In this document: piece after piece, positions 11,866 to 24,300 of the stretch
How the letters are laid out: each line of letters opens with the position of its first letter
Numbering within the stretch: the first letter of the stretch is position 1
Source: Cinclus cinclus
Taxonomy: Eukaryota > Chordata > Aves > Passeriformes > Cinclidae
DNA length: 64,000 nt
Reading direction: 5' to 3'
Assembly: GCF_963662255.1 (NCBI RefSeq)
Contig: NC_085049.1
Location: 62,791,158 to 62,855,157 of the forward strand
The notes under the pieces: generated by a model
What the model was told of the DNA's origin: nothing
Database searches by the model: none
What the model saw: the letters and a program-made list of their open reading frames with translations, nothing else
Position numbers and translations under genes: made by a program

Positions 11866-13970
11866 TTTGAGCAAATTGCGAGCACACAGCCACACTGTCA
11901 AGTTCCTCCTTCAACAACTTACACAGTTTGCATTAAACACAGATCAAGGAAAAGTTAGACAAATACATAAACGCATACTTATTCTCAAACCTAAAGACAC
12001 TCCAGACAAATAATATTAAAAATGGCTGACATCATGCCTGTCTTACTTCCACTTCGTCAGGTTAGAGGAAATACAAAGGTGGAAGGAAAATTAAGAGAAA
12101 TATATAAGTATTAACAATCATAAAAATGCTGAATCCTGTCTAGATCTATTGAAGGATTTGAGGATAATTTTTGTTATTAGAACACTGTGATTACCTGTCA
12201 AGGGTCAGAGACAGTAGAGAAGAGCTCACAGAAGCAACGTTGGAGTCTACTGAGTAGAAAAATATCCTTCAGGGAACTTGTTTGCTCTTTTCTGAAGCAA
12301 AACAGAAATCATTTGTTGTTCTTTTAGACAGAAAGAAGAATAATTTGTTTGGGGTGTTTGTTCCCATCTGAAAGACTGACTTGATTTCCAAATCTTTCCA
12401 AAGTCAGCTGTATGAAGAGCTGCTCCTGTTGTTAACTTCATGGGGATATGCCCTGTCCAGTGCATGCATTGCTGCAGAAGTGATGGGCAGGTGAATGTGC
12501 CACTTTCAATGACAGATGGCCTCTGAGATGAAGGTTCTGAAATACACTCCATTGTGGCAATTTATGTAACACACCCACAGTGCTGCTGTGCCGGAAAGAA
12601 AAGATTTAAATGTTAATATGACAATGCTGTTTAAATTCTTTTATGTATAACCAGATCTCCACTTGCATGCAAAGCTAAACATGGTTAAGATTAACTAAAT
12701 TCTTCAACATGTTTCAAAGACATTGCGTAGAAGGATTTTAAAAAACTGGCTTTTAATAAAATGTGGGCAATTACCTCTAATTCTGTGGTTCTGTGAATTC
12801 CATCTGCAGCCCTCACATCTCCCAAAGAAGTCTTGTACTCAGTGTGGCAAAACAATACTACAGAATTAGAAACAAACAAGCAAACAGACAGAAAAACTAC
12901 ACATGAGGCATCCCAGGTCCTAATTTTCCATCAATGGGTATCCAAGTATCCCAAAAAAGTGCCTTGAAAATTGGTATTGCAGCACCTGAGGAGTGCAGAG
13001 ACCTAACAAAGTCTTGGATCTTCACAGAATGAGAGCGACTCCGACTGCAAAGACTCTGTAGACATTCTGTTGGTCTCCTCAGCTAAAGTAAAGTGGTATT
13101 TGTGTCAATGTATTCACACATACTTAGGATTTAGAAGCAAGAAGGAAATTCTGGGGTTTTTTCTAAAGAAAATTGAATCTTTTAATAAACTACCACACCT
13201 TCTTCTGTTAAAGACATGGACTCATTTATGCCACAATCATGAAATATGTCAAGAAAAGTAAGGAGGTGAAATAGCAACATTTTATGTAGACGAATAAAAC
13301 TCAAAGTGGATACAGGCATTTTCATACAGATTTTGATTCAACCAAATCACGGAAAGCAAGTTTCATGATGAAATATGCTTGCCATCTCTTTGGGCTGTTG
13401 TCAGTGCACCTCTTGCCTCTGTCTTGCATTTGTCAAGAGAGCAAAACAACAGAAGTGTATATATAAACACAAAACTGAACCAAGAGAACTTGAAAGTTTA
13501 CAACTCTAGCATGCTAAGAGTCAAGCAAATGTATTTAAGACCAAGATAATCTTATTTTTCTCATATACTTGTTTGTTTAAATGACACCTGCTTAATTTTC
13601 TCATTTGGTAGAAGAACTTTCCAAGAAAGCAGCAGTGTACTAAGAATATTATCAAAGCCTTGAGCAAATTTGAAGTAACTGATCTGCCTAGGCAACATGC
13701 ATACAGTTTGTAAAATAAACACCACGCAGTTTGTTGATATCAACAGGTAGAGATTTCTTCCTTCTTCAGCTACAGAGAGGACACTTCCTTAATTTGGTCA
13801 GAATTAATACAGAGTAACAGTGAGCAACGCTGACCATGTGAACGAGTGGAAGAACAGCATGACACACAGCCCCGTCCCTGTGCGCTGGTTTTACCCTGAG
13901 GGGAGGGCACACTAGGAAGTTTTTCTCCATGAGAACTTCCTCTGTGGATCGATGGCACCAATTGGAGGCT
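11866..13970. other. AT-rich non-coding DNA, no gene seen
   Basis: This is ordinary AT-rich sequence. The minus frame 12247-12552 (101 codons) has a fairly balanced amino-acid composition but no family signature, and no splice context supports it. From about 13790 the sequence becomes GC-richer as it approaches the 14-kb block. Confidence 0.5.
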
Positions 13971-13973
13971 GGT

Positions 13974-14560
13974 TTAGTTGTTGACAGCCTGAGAAAACAA
14001 TTGGAAATGTCGGTTCGCCCCGTGAATCACATTTGAAGCAAGTAAACCCCGGGAAAGCTCTCTTGCATTTCTGGCCTTACAAAAGGTAACACCGACCTGG
14101 CCCGGTCCCTTCCAATGCAGGCCGGGCGGGAGCGGCTCCAGAGGCTGCTGGGCCCCGTTTCCAACCAGGGGTCCCAGTGGCCGAGGGGAGCAGAGCCCAT
14201 TGCTGGATTCTCGCCTTTTCCCGGTGTGTCCGTGGCTCGGGGGGCCCTGCCCTGCCCCGGCTCGGAGCAGCCCTGGGGTGGCCGAGCCCACCCGGCCGCC
14301 CTCACGGGCTGGGGGGAGGCAGCCGGGCCCGGTTCGGGAGAGCCCCCAGGGCTTTGTGTGCTGGGCAGGGCAGAGGGAGAACCCCCGGGCTGCGGCTGGA
14401 GCTGGGGGCGGGCAGCGCCGGGGGAAAGCCATGGACACACGGCCTTGGCACCCATTTCTCCTCTGGATGGACTCTGCAGTTTTCATCCTGCCCCTCCAGC
14501 ATGGCCTGGGCCCCCTGAGATCCTGACACAGCTCCAGCATGGCCTGGCACAGCCCCTGCA
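13974..14560. other. GC-rich, CpG-dense block beside an LTR
   Basis: GC content jumps well above the rest of the window. More than 20 CpG sites fall within about 14100-14420, with many G runs on the plus strand (for example 14235-14250, 14310-14320 and 14400-14425). The block is open in several frames on both strands (plus 14115-14690, minus 13974-14561). That is expected from low stop-codon density, and the Pro/Gly/Ala-rich translations look non-biological. A 16-bp phrase CTCCAGCATGGCCTGG occurs at 14494-14509 and again at 14532-14547. It runs directly into the LTR-like unit and is probably part of the same element, either a degenerate internal region or a GC-rich 5' part. It could instead be an independent CpG island. 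The 5' edge is uncertain. Confidence 0.55.
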
Positions 14561-14808
14561 ACTTCTGGGTGAGATTTTAACTTTCCCAATGCTCAGATAC
14601 GACTTACAGACTTTCCATCTTTCCTTGGGTGAGAGGGAGACGAACAGAAAGGATACACCAAAGTCAATGAAGTCAAAGATGGGTTTCTAAACGGAAGGAG
14701 AATGAGGAGACGCCATGAAGGTTGGCTGAAATATCTTTTTGTAAGTTATAGGGGTGGATTGTACTTCACAAAAATATTCCTTTAAACCATGAAAAAAAAG
14801 AGAGACTT

Positions 14809-14830
14809 GGGGGGCGGAGCAAGGTATAAA
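14809..14830 (+). promoter_or_regulatory. GC box plus TATA box of the LTR-like unit
   Basis: GGGGGGCGG (14809-14817, an Sp1-type GC box) is followed 8 bases later by TATAAA (14825-14830). This is a compact core promoter arrangement of the kind found in retroviral U3 regions. Initiation would be expected about 25-30 bp downstream on the plus strand. The motifs are seen; function is inferred. Confidence 0.5.
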
Positions 14831-15278
14831 GTGAAGAATCCTTTGCCCAAGGAAAAGAGGGGGATCTCTGTTCCTGGGAATGAAGTAGGAACAGAAAGAA
14901 GTGAGCTGAAGAGAACTTTTGCCTTTGAGTAGCTCATCCTTAAAAGTAATAAATACCCCATGACTTTTTAACATGACCCACAACTCAGTTCTGAAAAGGC
15001 TGTAAAGTGGGAGGAAATTCATGATAGCAGATCCCGGGTGGCTGTTAATCATGATAAAGTGGAGTCAAGAGAGAACTGGTGATTTCCTCTCCTGGTAAAA
15101 GATCCTTATAGATAAACAAGAAGAAACTCCTCTCCCTAAAGTGAACTGAAAAAGATTATTTAAGTAAGGAATTGACTGAAGTGTCCCTGTATGTTGTTAA
15201 GCTGTAGCAAAGGGGGAAAGAAGGACTGGTCCGAAAATCTGTTCTGAATTTATTATTATTTTTATTCTTTGTGTTGTT

Positions 15279-15285
15279 AATAAAG
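15279..15285 (+). terminator. polyadenylation signal AATAAAG
   Basis: A canonical AATAAA hexamer is followed by a T-rich downstream element (15286-15310), the usual arrangement for 3'-end formation. Together with the upstream TATA box it supports reading this element as U3-R-U5 on the plus strand. Confidence 0.55.
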
Positions 15286-15362
15286 TTTTTTTCTTTATTC
15301 CTTTTTTAAGTTTTAGGCCTGCTTTACTTTTACTCCTAATTCTATTTCACAACAAAAGGTAA

Positions 15363-18300
15363 ATATATTACAATTGGCAAACCTTAAACTGTCTGGATCA
15401 TACAAAGACAGCACTCCCTTGAAACAAAGAATATTTCTTTCAGTCTAGACTTTTGAGATATTTCAAGCCTGGGATTTGAAACATGGTTCAAGGGTAGCCT
15501 GAATCTGACAGATCCTGACCCTCAAATTGTTGCTTATACCTCTAAACCAGTAGAGAGTCAAAATCTTCTCTCAACATTATTTGAAGAAAGCCTAAACGAG
15601 ATTACTGCTCCTCTGTGCTGATACTTGTGTGCTCTGAAGAAGATTAATGTCTCAGCTTTATATTACATTTGCATTCTATGTACTCATTGCATGGAAATAA
15701 TGCATTAAGTAGTTAGCATATAATTTGGGTGCCTATCAGCCAAGCGTGCATCCTACTCTCAACACTGGCTTCCCACATTAACTTTATTGCTAGACTGAAA
15801 AGATTAACTATGTAAGTGAAATATTCTCAGCAGCCTTACAATGACCATAGCAGATCTACACCATATCTTCAAACTGCTTTTCAAAGCCTGGTTTCTACTT
15901 TTATAATCCATTTCCCAACTAAACTATATTCGTCATTATGAAAACAAATCAAGTCATACACACATTTTTTGTCTCCTTGTGACAGACATTGCTTGAGAAA
16001 GGAACAACTAGTTTCATCCTCCAGTAAACAGCTGACATCCTTAGATAAGAAAATCTCTGCACATGACCACGCTCCCAATATTGTGGAAAAATGATGCACT
16101 AGAGAGAAAAAACAACAGAAGTCCCAAATGCTTACATGAGACAATGTAATATATAACCAATATTCATAGCATAACTTAATTATCGCTTTTATTTTTTGTA
16201 TTCTGTCACTAAACTGCAACCACAGCTTCCTTTGGCATCGTTGGATTTGTTCCTGGCAAAATAAAGGGCATCACAACAGGAAATATTTTTCCTTTAGCAT
16301 GAGAAAATCAGAGAATGATTGAAGGATAAACTTAAGCAATAATTAAGCTTTGATATGTGACAGTTCACCCTTCATGACTCAGTCATAAGATCTGCATGTT
16401 TTGAAAAGTCAGAGCCAAGTTCAATCCCACTACCAATTTAGCAAGTATCTCAGGGTAGAACTAGAGTGTCTGATTGTCATTTTAGCATAAATACTGTAAG
16501 AATAATTCAAATTCCCTGCTTAGAAATCTTATCGCTGTATTGAATAATTTTAAAGACATGCCTTCTATAAAACAATGACTCATTCAGATATCAAATCGGG
16601 CAAATATACAGAGGCAAATAAATAATAAAACTTGAATAGAGATAATTATTTTTCAAAGTCACATTCTGGCTGATTTACAGGAATGGCGTATAAAAAACCA
16701 AACCAACTTGCAGTGACCACATATATACTTCTCTCAAAATACATTAATGAGAAAAAAAATCACTTAGTGATGAAAGACCAGAAAGTAGGGGATTTCTTTG
16801 TGAATATAACTCCTTCCCCCTTTGAGTATGGGAAAAAAAGAGAGGGACACAAGATTTTTTAAGTGAATTCCTTAAAAAAAAAATAATAAAAACAGAAAAA
16901 AAACCCCTATCTTCCACATCTTCTACCAAGGTAAAAGAAAAACTTAAGAACATTCTACATACAGTTAACCCAGAGGAGGCCATCACAATCCTTCCTAACT
17001 AAGGGACAGAGTATTGTAATCTCCTTATTGGCTCCCCCTTTTACTTCAGGATGCTTGTTAAAAAGAAATCACCAAAGAAGCTGTTGTCCCTTCTGTGCAG
17101 TGCACCATACTCTTGGCAAGCTAGGCAGGAACAAAAAAGCAAGCATGGTCCTCCTTCAATTAAGCACTCAGGGCAGACAAAGTGGCCTTCAGCTTCCATA
17201 ATTAAAGAAGAAAAAGGCAATTGGCTCACAGGCCATAAACTCTTGCTGAAAGAGTAGCTAAGATATGAAAGGAGCAGGAAGAACTAAAGACCCAGATAAC
17301 AAAGCTTCTAAGTATGAAGAAAAAAAAAAGAAAAGGAACAAAAAAGAGGAACAAAGAAAAATCATGCATATAGAGAATTATCAAGAAGGGCATTTTAAAC
17401 TCCTTTTTTTCTTTTTTTTGTCTGGTTTTTTTTGTTCCTTTCCATTAAGTTCAATTTATTTGAATTTTTCAGGAAGCATAATCACTTTTCCAAGATTCTA
17501 GATAATTTTCTAGTTTAAAGTAAAAATTTTAAGTTTTTGAACTCTTCACAACAGCAGTAATGAATTACACCTCTAATATGTTGAGTCAATGGTACTCAGC
17601 CATGGTTTTGTCTATTCTGTGCCCCATGTCATTCTGGAGGTGCTTTTTTATTGTTATGTATTGAAGCATGACAGGTGACAGTTCATAATAAATAGTTGCA
17701 TAATATGTTTTCCCCACTCCTCAGGAAAAGGTCATTGTCATCGGGGTCTCCTTGTAGGATAGAAACAGGGATCTGGGACTTTATGAGTTTTACTATTGAT
17801 AATATCTTACCACTAAAACTGTTCACAAACACCTCCCCACATACACAAGGCAGCAGGAAAAAGAGTAGGTTACTATGTCTCCTAATTCTGAAGAAAAAAA
17901 ACACCAAATCATAGTCTCTGGGTTACTTATGAAACGAGGTGTTGATTTCACCTACCATAAATTCCTAAAGGACCAGATGTTGCACTTGTGAAAAAAAAAT
18001 CACAAGAATTCACAAGAAAAATTACATTTTTTAGGTGCCATGAGAAAATGGAAAGAACGAGAAAGATATTGAAGCCACAGAGTCATATTTGTTCTTTACC
18101 TATGCAGTAAGCAGAGATCTTTAAACAGAAGCTGCCTTTACAGACTCCTTACAATGATATGCCAGTAGGCTCATTTGGTTCAACACTTCATTGGGAAAAC
18201 ACCTAAAGCTCACTGCTGCAAAAAGATTCAAAAGATTTTATCAGACGAAAAAGCCAGCACAAAGAAATTTATCCTGCTCCAACCAGAAGCATCTGCTCAC

Positions 18301-20878
18301 ACTGTCTGCCAGTCTGTTCTGCAGACCTAGTAAAAATGTACAGCTGAAGAGACAGACTTAATTTCAAATGCATTAAATCATAGCCAGACTGCCATTTGGC
18401 ATAATGAGAAAGACCTTCCCCACTCCTTTTCTGTTTATGTACAAAATGCATTTATATTGCCTCTTATTATTTAGACTGACTGACCTTGAGGTTTTGTGGC
18501 TTTTTTGTTTTGTTTCTGTTCCTTTTTAACGTGTATGCTGGATAAAAACACACTGCGCAGTATGATACAAGTGAAGACTTGGATAGGATGAGATCTCTGG
18601 TTTGGAAGAATAGTACATCATGGTTGTACTGCTCTCCCTGATGAACTGCTGTTTTAGGCTGCTCCTTTTCAACACATGCAAAAATAACCCATTAATTTCT
18701 TTCAGTTAATGACACTTATATGTCCTGCTCATAAGCATTTCAACACGCACTCCCCACTGTATTCAATTCCCTGGAAATATTATATGACTGCTCTGGCACT
18801 GCAGCTGGAAGGCTAAGCAAAGCTTCTTTCAGGACATTAGCTTTCTGAGAAACAGAAGCACATCACCTGTGAAGGCCATCTTCTGTCTGATACATAACAG
18901 CAGACAGTGCTGCAGAAGTCCTTAAACTGAGATGAACACAGCGCACCCACAACACAGTTGAAACCAAAATGATAATTAATGCCTGCGAGGACATTGGATT
19001 ATCATTCTCTAATGTTTAATGATGGTTATGAACAGTCATGGTCCCAGAAAGCTGTTGTGTAAGAGAAAAGCTGCACTGCATGAGTTAGGGCAGCCTGCAC
19101 AGAGAAGACTGTGTGTCTATGAACACAAAGACCATAGCCAGGACTGTCCACACACATCTACATTACACAGAGATGCACAACCCTCGTGTTACAGCTCCTC
19201 AACATGTTCACAGCCAACACAACTGGCATGCTGCCCCCAGTTGGGCAGACTTGCCTGTGTTTTCAGAGATCTCCTCATCTGAAATGGAAAAACACTTTAA
19301 GAATTCTTAAGCATACCAGCCAAAACAAAGGAAGCAAAGTTGGAGCAAAAGTGTTGTGTACCATGAAACCAAGAGACAGCTATGAGTAGCTCAGTTTACA
19401 AGAGAGATGGAAATAAGCCCCAGTTGCCAAAGACATGCAATTTGATGTAGAGTGAAAAAGAACCAATGCAAGGGAATGTAAACGAAAGGAGTTGTAAGTG
19501 TCTGCCTGGAGTACTGAGGGTTCTTCTTTCAGCTTACTCAGTGTGTGTGGTGGTGGATTTGGCAAGGCCTGACTCTGAAAAGAATTTCTGAACTTTATTG
19601 TATTAACTGCAAAATCTCTTGGGTAGAAAGCAGTCTGATTTGAGTTTAAAGTCCCTGGAGATATGCATTTAAATTCAAGCCAAAGGTTATTCCCATGGTT
19701 TTAAAGTTCTCCGTTGCTATATCTGAAAGGAGAAAGTTTTGACAACTGAAATTTAGATCTTTGAGAAAAGATTCACTTTGAGACAGTGAATAAATGTCTC
19801 TGAATATAACACCACAGGGGTCCTCCTCACAGACAGAAAGATACCCAAATAACAGTTCTAGACTTATTCTTTTCTAATATTCTTTTTGCTGTTTTCCTAT
19901 AAAAAAGGAAAATTCACCATCTTTAATTCATTTTCAGGAAACAAAATGGATCACCTTATTAATATTGAGAAGAAGCAAAAGTTACTATTCCATGTGATGA
20001 ACTGCAAGGACAAAAAGAGTCGTGAGGGCACATTTTTTAACTGGTTGACCTTCAATTAGCCATGCTTTAATGAATCGGTGGAATTAAATTGCTGTAATAT
20101 AGCCTCTTCTTTGACCAATATTAGTAATATTACTAATATCCCAGCCCATTTGCTATTCTTTTCCAGTGGAAACAAAGAAGAAAAACACTTTTCTCTCCTT
20201 TCTTTCTCGCATTTCTTTACAAAAATCAACAAATGCAAGTCTCCTCCTCATTATTAGCTACTCTTGGCATTCAAGTCCATTAAGGAAGGAATCAAATTGA
20301 GGTCTCTTAATTATTCCCTTTTCATATGTTAAACAACTCAGCTTCCTTACTTCTAGAGAAACAAAATGACAAAAGAAAGGTGAAATATTTAGGCTGCTAT
20401 TGCAATTCATGAACCTTAACACAGGAGGGGAAAATTTACAATTTCAGAAAGCAGCAGAAGTGTCAAATACTGGATTGAAGCTTACTTTCTGAAATCCAAG
20501 CAGAAGTTCTGGACTTGCCATTAGGTCTACTGCAAGACTTGAGGATGTTAAAGCATTCTCAAAGTTGACTTTTCTCCAGGTCAGTTTTCATTCACCTCTA
20601 TTTTCCCATAAAAGGCACCACCTCTTCCCTTTCCCCTGACAGCATTATTCACCAATATCAGAATTGTCATCAGATCTGCAATGTTCAGACTCACATTTTC
20701 TTTTCTGATGATGGTAAATCTGACTGTATGGGTTTCAGAAGTGGTCAATAAGACACAAATGCTACTTGGGATAATTTCCCATTGGTGCCAATTCCACACG
20801 TCCCGTTTTCATTCTCTCACCATTTCTCAACAGGGAATGACGAGACAGTAATTAAACTCCATTAACATTGATACATTC
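15363..20878. other. AT-rich non-coding DNA, no gene seen
   Basis: This is a long unremarkable stretch. It holds A-rich patches near 16878-16905 and 17317-17345, T-rich patches near 17403-17435 and 18500-18525, and a 22-bp palindrome at 20118-20139. Open frames are below 115 codons and unrecognised. No retrotransposon ends, tRNA-like B-box or snRNA-like sequence was found. Confidence 0.55.
20118..20139. repeat. 22-bp perfect palindrome
   Basis: The half-site ATATTAGTAAT is followed immediately by its exact reverse complement, with no loop. The sequence is AT-rich. It could extrude as a cruciform or bind a dimeric homeodomain-type factor, but neither is shown. Confidence 0.9.
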
Positions 20879-21370
20879 CTCTCTAGAGAGAAGGGTTATG
20901 ACAGAGCCGTGCCTGAGGCACAGAGATATCCTGCAGCCTTTCTCCTGGGCTTTAGCTGCTCACAGCTAGCTCCAGTAACGCTGCTGGGTAACCTGGGATC
21001 AGGGATGGGGAAAGCACTGCCCCTCAGCTTAGGAGCTGTATTTAAGCTCCAGCCCATGGCCTGCTCCCGTGCTGTGCCGTAGGCAGAGCTGCATCTTGTT
21101 GCTTCTTGCTTGGCTTCATCTCCATCAGCCCTGGCCTTACAAAGAGATGAGGGACGGTCCCCATGAGCAGAGGCTATGAAGAGCGGGGACGCAGCAGCAG
21201 AGGGCAGCACACTCAATGCTCAGGGCACCTCTGCACTCCTCGGAAGTGCAGAAAACCCCCCAGGAGAACTTTGAAAAGCCCTCCTACATGATCTCATCGC
21301 CGAGCTTGCACGGGCCAGCACAGCTCACGAGCAGAAATATTCAGAGTGTAGTTGAACTACGTGACGGTTT
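20879..21370. other. GC/CpG-enriched segment, possible regulatory region
   Basis: Composition is clearly GC-richer than the flanks, with CpG sites scattered through 20908-21366. It begins at a 12-bp palindrome (CTCTCTAGAGAG, 20879-20890). A TATA-like GTATTTAAG lies within an inverted repeat GGAGCT...AGCTCC near 21030-21050. Open frames (minus 20896-21216, plus 21216-21407) have no recognisable domains. It could be an old retro-element, a decayed CpG island or an enhancer/promoter, and I cannot tell which. Confidence 0.35.
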
Positions 21371-24300
21371 TAATTTCCAAATTTCAGTTCTACAATTTCT
21401 ATTGTAAAGTGTTGGCAAATAATAGCTGAAGCCAGTAACAAAACTGCTTGAATGGGGTGGAGGGGGGATTTAATGACATGTGAGCTGTGTGTGATGGAAG
21501 GGAGGAAAATAAGGCTGTGATGCAGCCCAGAGCCAAGCACATGATATCGAATGACTTTGCTTATTTCTTTGCTCTTGTGTCAGAGGGATACACAGCCTAG
21601 CACATCTCACTCATGCCTGATGACATTTTCCGGATGTATTGTTTTATATTTACATTTCAAAACATATACACAGTTAAAATTAAGGTTACATCAATATCAT
21701 CCCCAATCAAGACTCGGGAAATTAAAACCCTTAAAACCCGCTTCTACTAATTGAACTGTATACCTGATCCTTTAATCATTGCTATTAGTACTGTTTAGCT
21801 ATTGACAGTGTACGGAAGGCAGTGTATACCTTGCAAGGAAGGGAATTTCTTCCATGCAGAACAAAACAAATGGTAATGTAATAATCTTTAGAAATCTACT
21901 GGGGGAAAAGGTCTATTTGTTCAAAGAGGCTGAGCTAGTGTTACCCTGAGAACATTCATTTTTCCCATTTCCTGACTTAAGTTTCAAAAATATTTGCTTC
22001 TATTATAAAAATTAACCCAAAAGTTAAGAGGTCTTTCAATTCTGTTTCTCTTCCAAGATGCAGAGAAGCACCACCACAGATGAGACTGCTTATCTCCAAC
22101 TTCTGGTTCAAGCAAGAACTCCTTAGTTTTTCTAATTAATTAAGATGGAGATTGCAACCAGAGGGACATCTGCCTTTCTATACCTCTATAAGATGTGAGA
22201 GTCATTCCAAAAGAATTTGAAGGAGAAAAGGAGGAGACTTCTGTTCTTATTTCCATTTCAGCTTCTACTGTATCACTAAAAGAAATAAATGTTTTAAAAA
22301 CAAGCTTTACTCCCAGTTTCCAAGTTCCATCAGAATTATTATTATTCTCATTCATTTTGAGAAATTATCTATGAATCACTACAGTACAGCCAATCTGGGG
22401 CAGGACAATGACTTAGTAAAAGGCAGCAGTGAAATCTAGCCTATCTACCTATTTATATCACATTTATCATAATGGCATACATTTTCTTTGGAACTATAAT
22501 TTACTGTGAGTGATTCCCACTTCCTATACCACATGACAAGGAAGCATTAGAGGTTACATTTAATTTTTATGGGGTTTTTTTACCCAGTTCCCAAGTTAAA
22601 CAGGTTAATGAAGTCAATACTATCTGCCTTGTCAGCCTGCTTACCACCCTCATTAATCACTTTCTGAACTGTTAGTTTTGCTGAAATTAAACTTTGGGGT
22701 GGAGAGGTTAAACACACTGTTCCCACAAGTATTGTCAAAAGAGACTTCTGGTGGAAGGGAGAGACCTTGAACACACACCCTTAAGGAGGGACAGGCTGTG
22801 GCCTGAATGTATGCACCAGAGAAGCCAACATGGGAAAGAGCTCAGGCACAAAACCTATGAAAAGTTTCAATCAATGTTTATGTCATTCCAAAGCTCCAAA
22901 GTAAAATTAACCACAAGATAAATCAGTAGAAGAAATTTCATTAGTACCAGCAGAACTGGCACCAAGGAACTAATGGCTGTTATTACTTCACAGGGTGTAT
23001 GAGGAAGCAAAATGGTCTTCTTACACAAGAAATACTGTGCTTATCACATGGTGAAAAAAGGGAAATAAATGGTAAAATGGTGTTATTGTAAACTGCTTTG
23101 CATTTGTTTTTTATCTGCAGGAAGGAAATAAATTCTGTCATACTTTTGATTTTTAACAGCATTTCATTAAACACCAAGAAGGGACACTGCCAGCCAATTC
23201 TCCCTCTTTCCAATATGTGCTTGCCAACAAAAGGGAAAATTTAAAAAGCAAAGACACTATTCCTACCCTTACAACCTAATAAAAGCCTTCTATGCATTGA
23301 ATGAGGACTGCTGCTTGCATAAGTATGCATGACTAAGGGGAATCCACAGCTAAATGAAAATAAAATTTTAAGTTACTGCCAAGTATACAGCTAAAACTAT
23401 TTTAAAAACATAAGAATCCCATGTTCTACATAAGAATATATATATATATTTATCTTTCATTATTTTAGTCCCTTATCTTTCTTAATAATTGCTTTCATTT
23501 TTAAAAGAAACGCTGTTGCTTCAACACCCAGGTGGTAGCATGTGGATCACACAGATTTTTAAGGTTATCACACAGGCAATGAAACAGTCAAGGTGGGATT
23601 TTTTTTAAGCTTAAGTCATAACTAAGCTTCTACTATATATCAAAAAAATCTCATAGGAAGCAAATCAAACTTTCAAAGAACGACCAATATTGCCTGTCAA
23701 CAAAAACAGACTTGGCAGAATTTATAGATGCACAAAACTGCAGAAAACAGAGGATAGACATAAACTAAAAAACAACCTTCCAAGAAATTGTTGCTAATTT
23801 CATTTGGTTAGATATTTTTAAATGGTTCTGTGAAACACTATTCTCTACTTAGCAGCTAGTATTGTGTCTATTTTAAGTCATTGATAGAAATTTGGTTAAT
23901 GTTGATCCAAATAGAATCACCCAGTACTGTTTTGTCCTCAAATAGCAAGAGAATACATGGAGCAGTCAGGCTCCAGAGCAGACACTATGATGCCTTCAAG
24001 CTTATTAAACCTGTACACTGAAGAGCACCCCTAAAGCACACAGCAGAGCAATCTTACCAAGCATCTCTTCTGAGGTGTGTTACTGCTTTGTAAAACTGTC
24101 AGTGCTCTCTAGGAAGCTCCACACCGGGCTGCTTGTGCTGCTGCTGCCCATGTCCAGCTCCTGCTTAGGGCTCACGTCAAGAGTTCCTCAGTTAAGGTCC
24201 ACTTGCTGTAAGACAGGGTGTCCTCACAGCCAACGGGATGCCTGGACTGCTGCAGGTGAGCCACAACCCAGACACATGTCATAAGCCCCTGAGAAAGGCA

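Larger units (their letters stand above)
14561..15354 (+). mobile_element. LTR-like unit of an endogenous retrovirus family
   Basis: The segment has LTR-like promoter and 3'-end signals in the right order on the plus strand: a GC box, a TATA box at 14825-14830, and a polyadenylation signal AATAAAG at 15279-15285, about 450 bp downstream. The T-rich tail with GGCCTGCTTTACTTTTACTC and the terminal CACAACA closely resemble a repeat I recall as common in passerine genomes (an ERV-type LTR). That family call is from memory. No gag, pol or env coding is visible nearby, so this is a solo-LTR-like or non-autonomous copy. The 5' end is uncertain and may lie as far upstream as 14090, because an 11-bp direct repeat is present at 14079-14089 and 15352-15362. 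It is transcriptionally suggestive, but activity is unproven. Confidence 0.6.

Noticed and set aside
13974..14690. Several 100-195-codon frames on both strands
   Set aside because: They lie in the GC-rich block, where stops are depleted in every frame. The Pro/Gly/Ala/Arg-rich translations resemble no retroviral or host protein.
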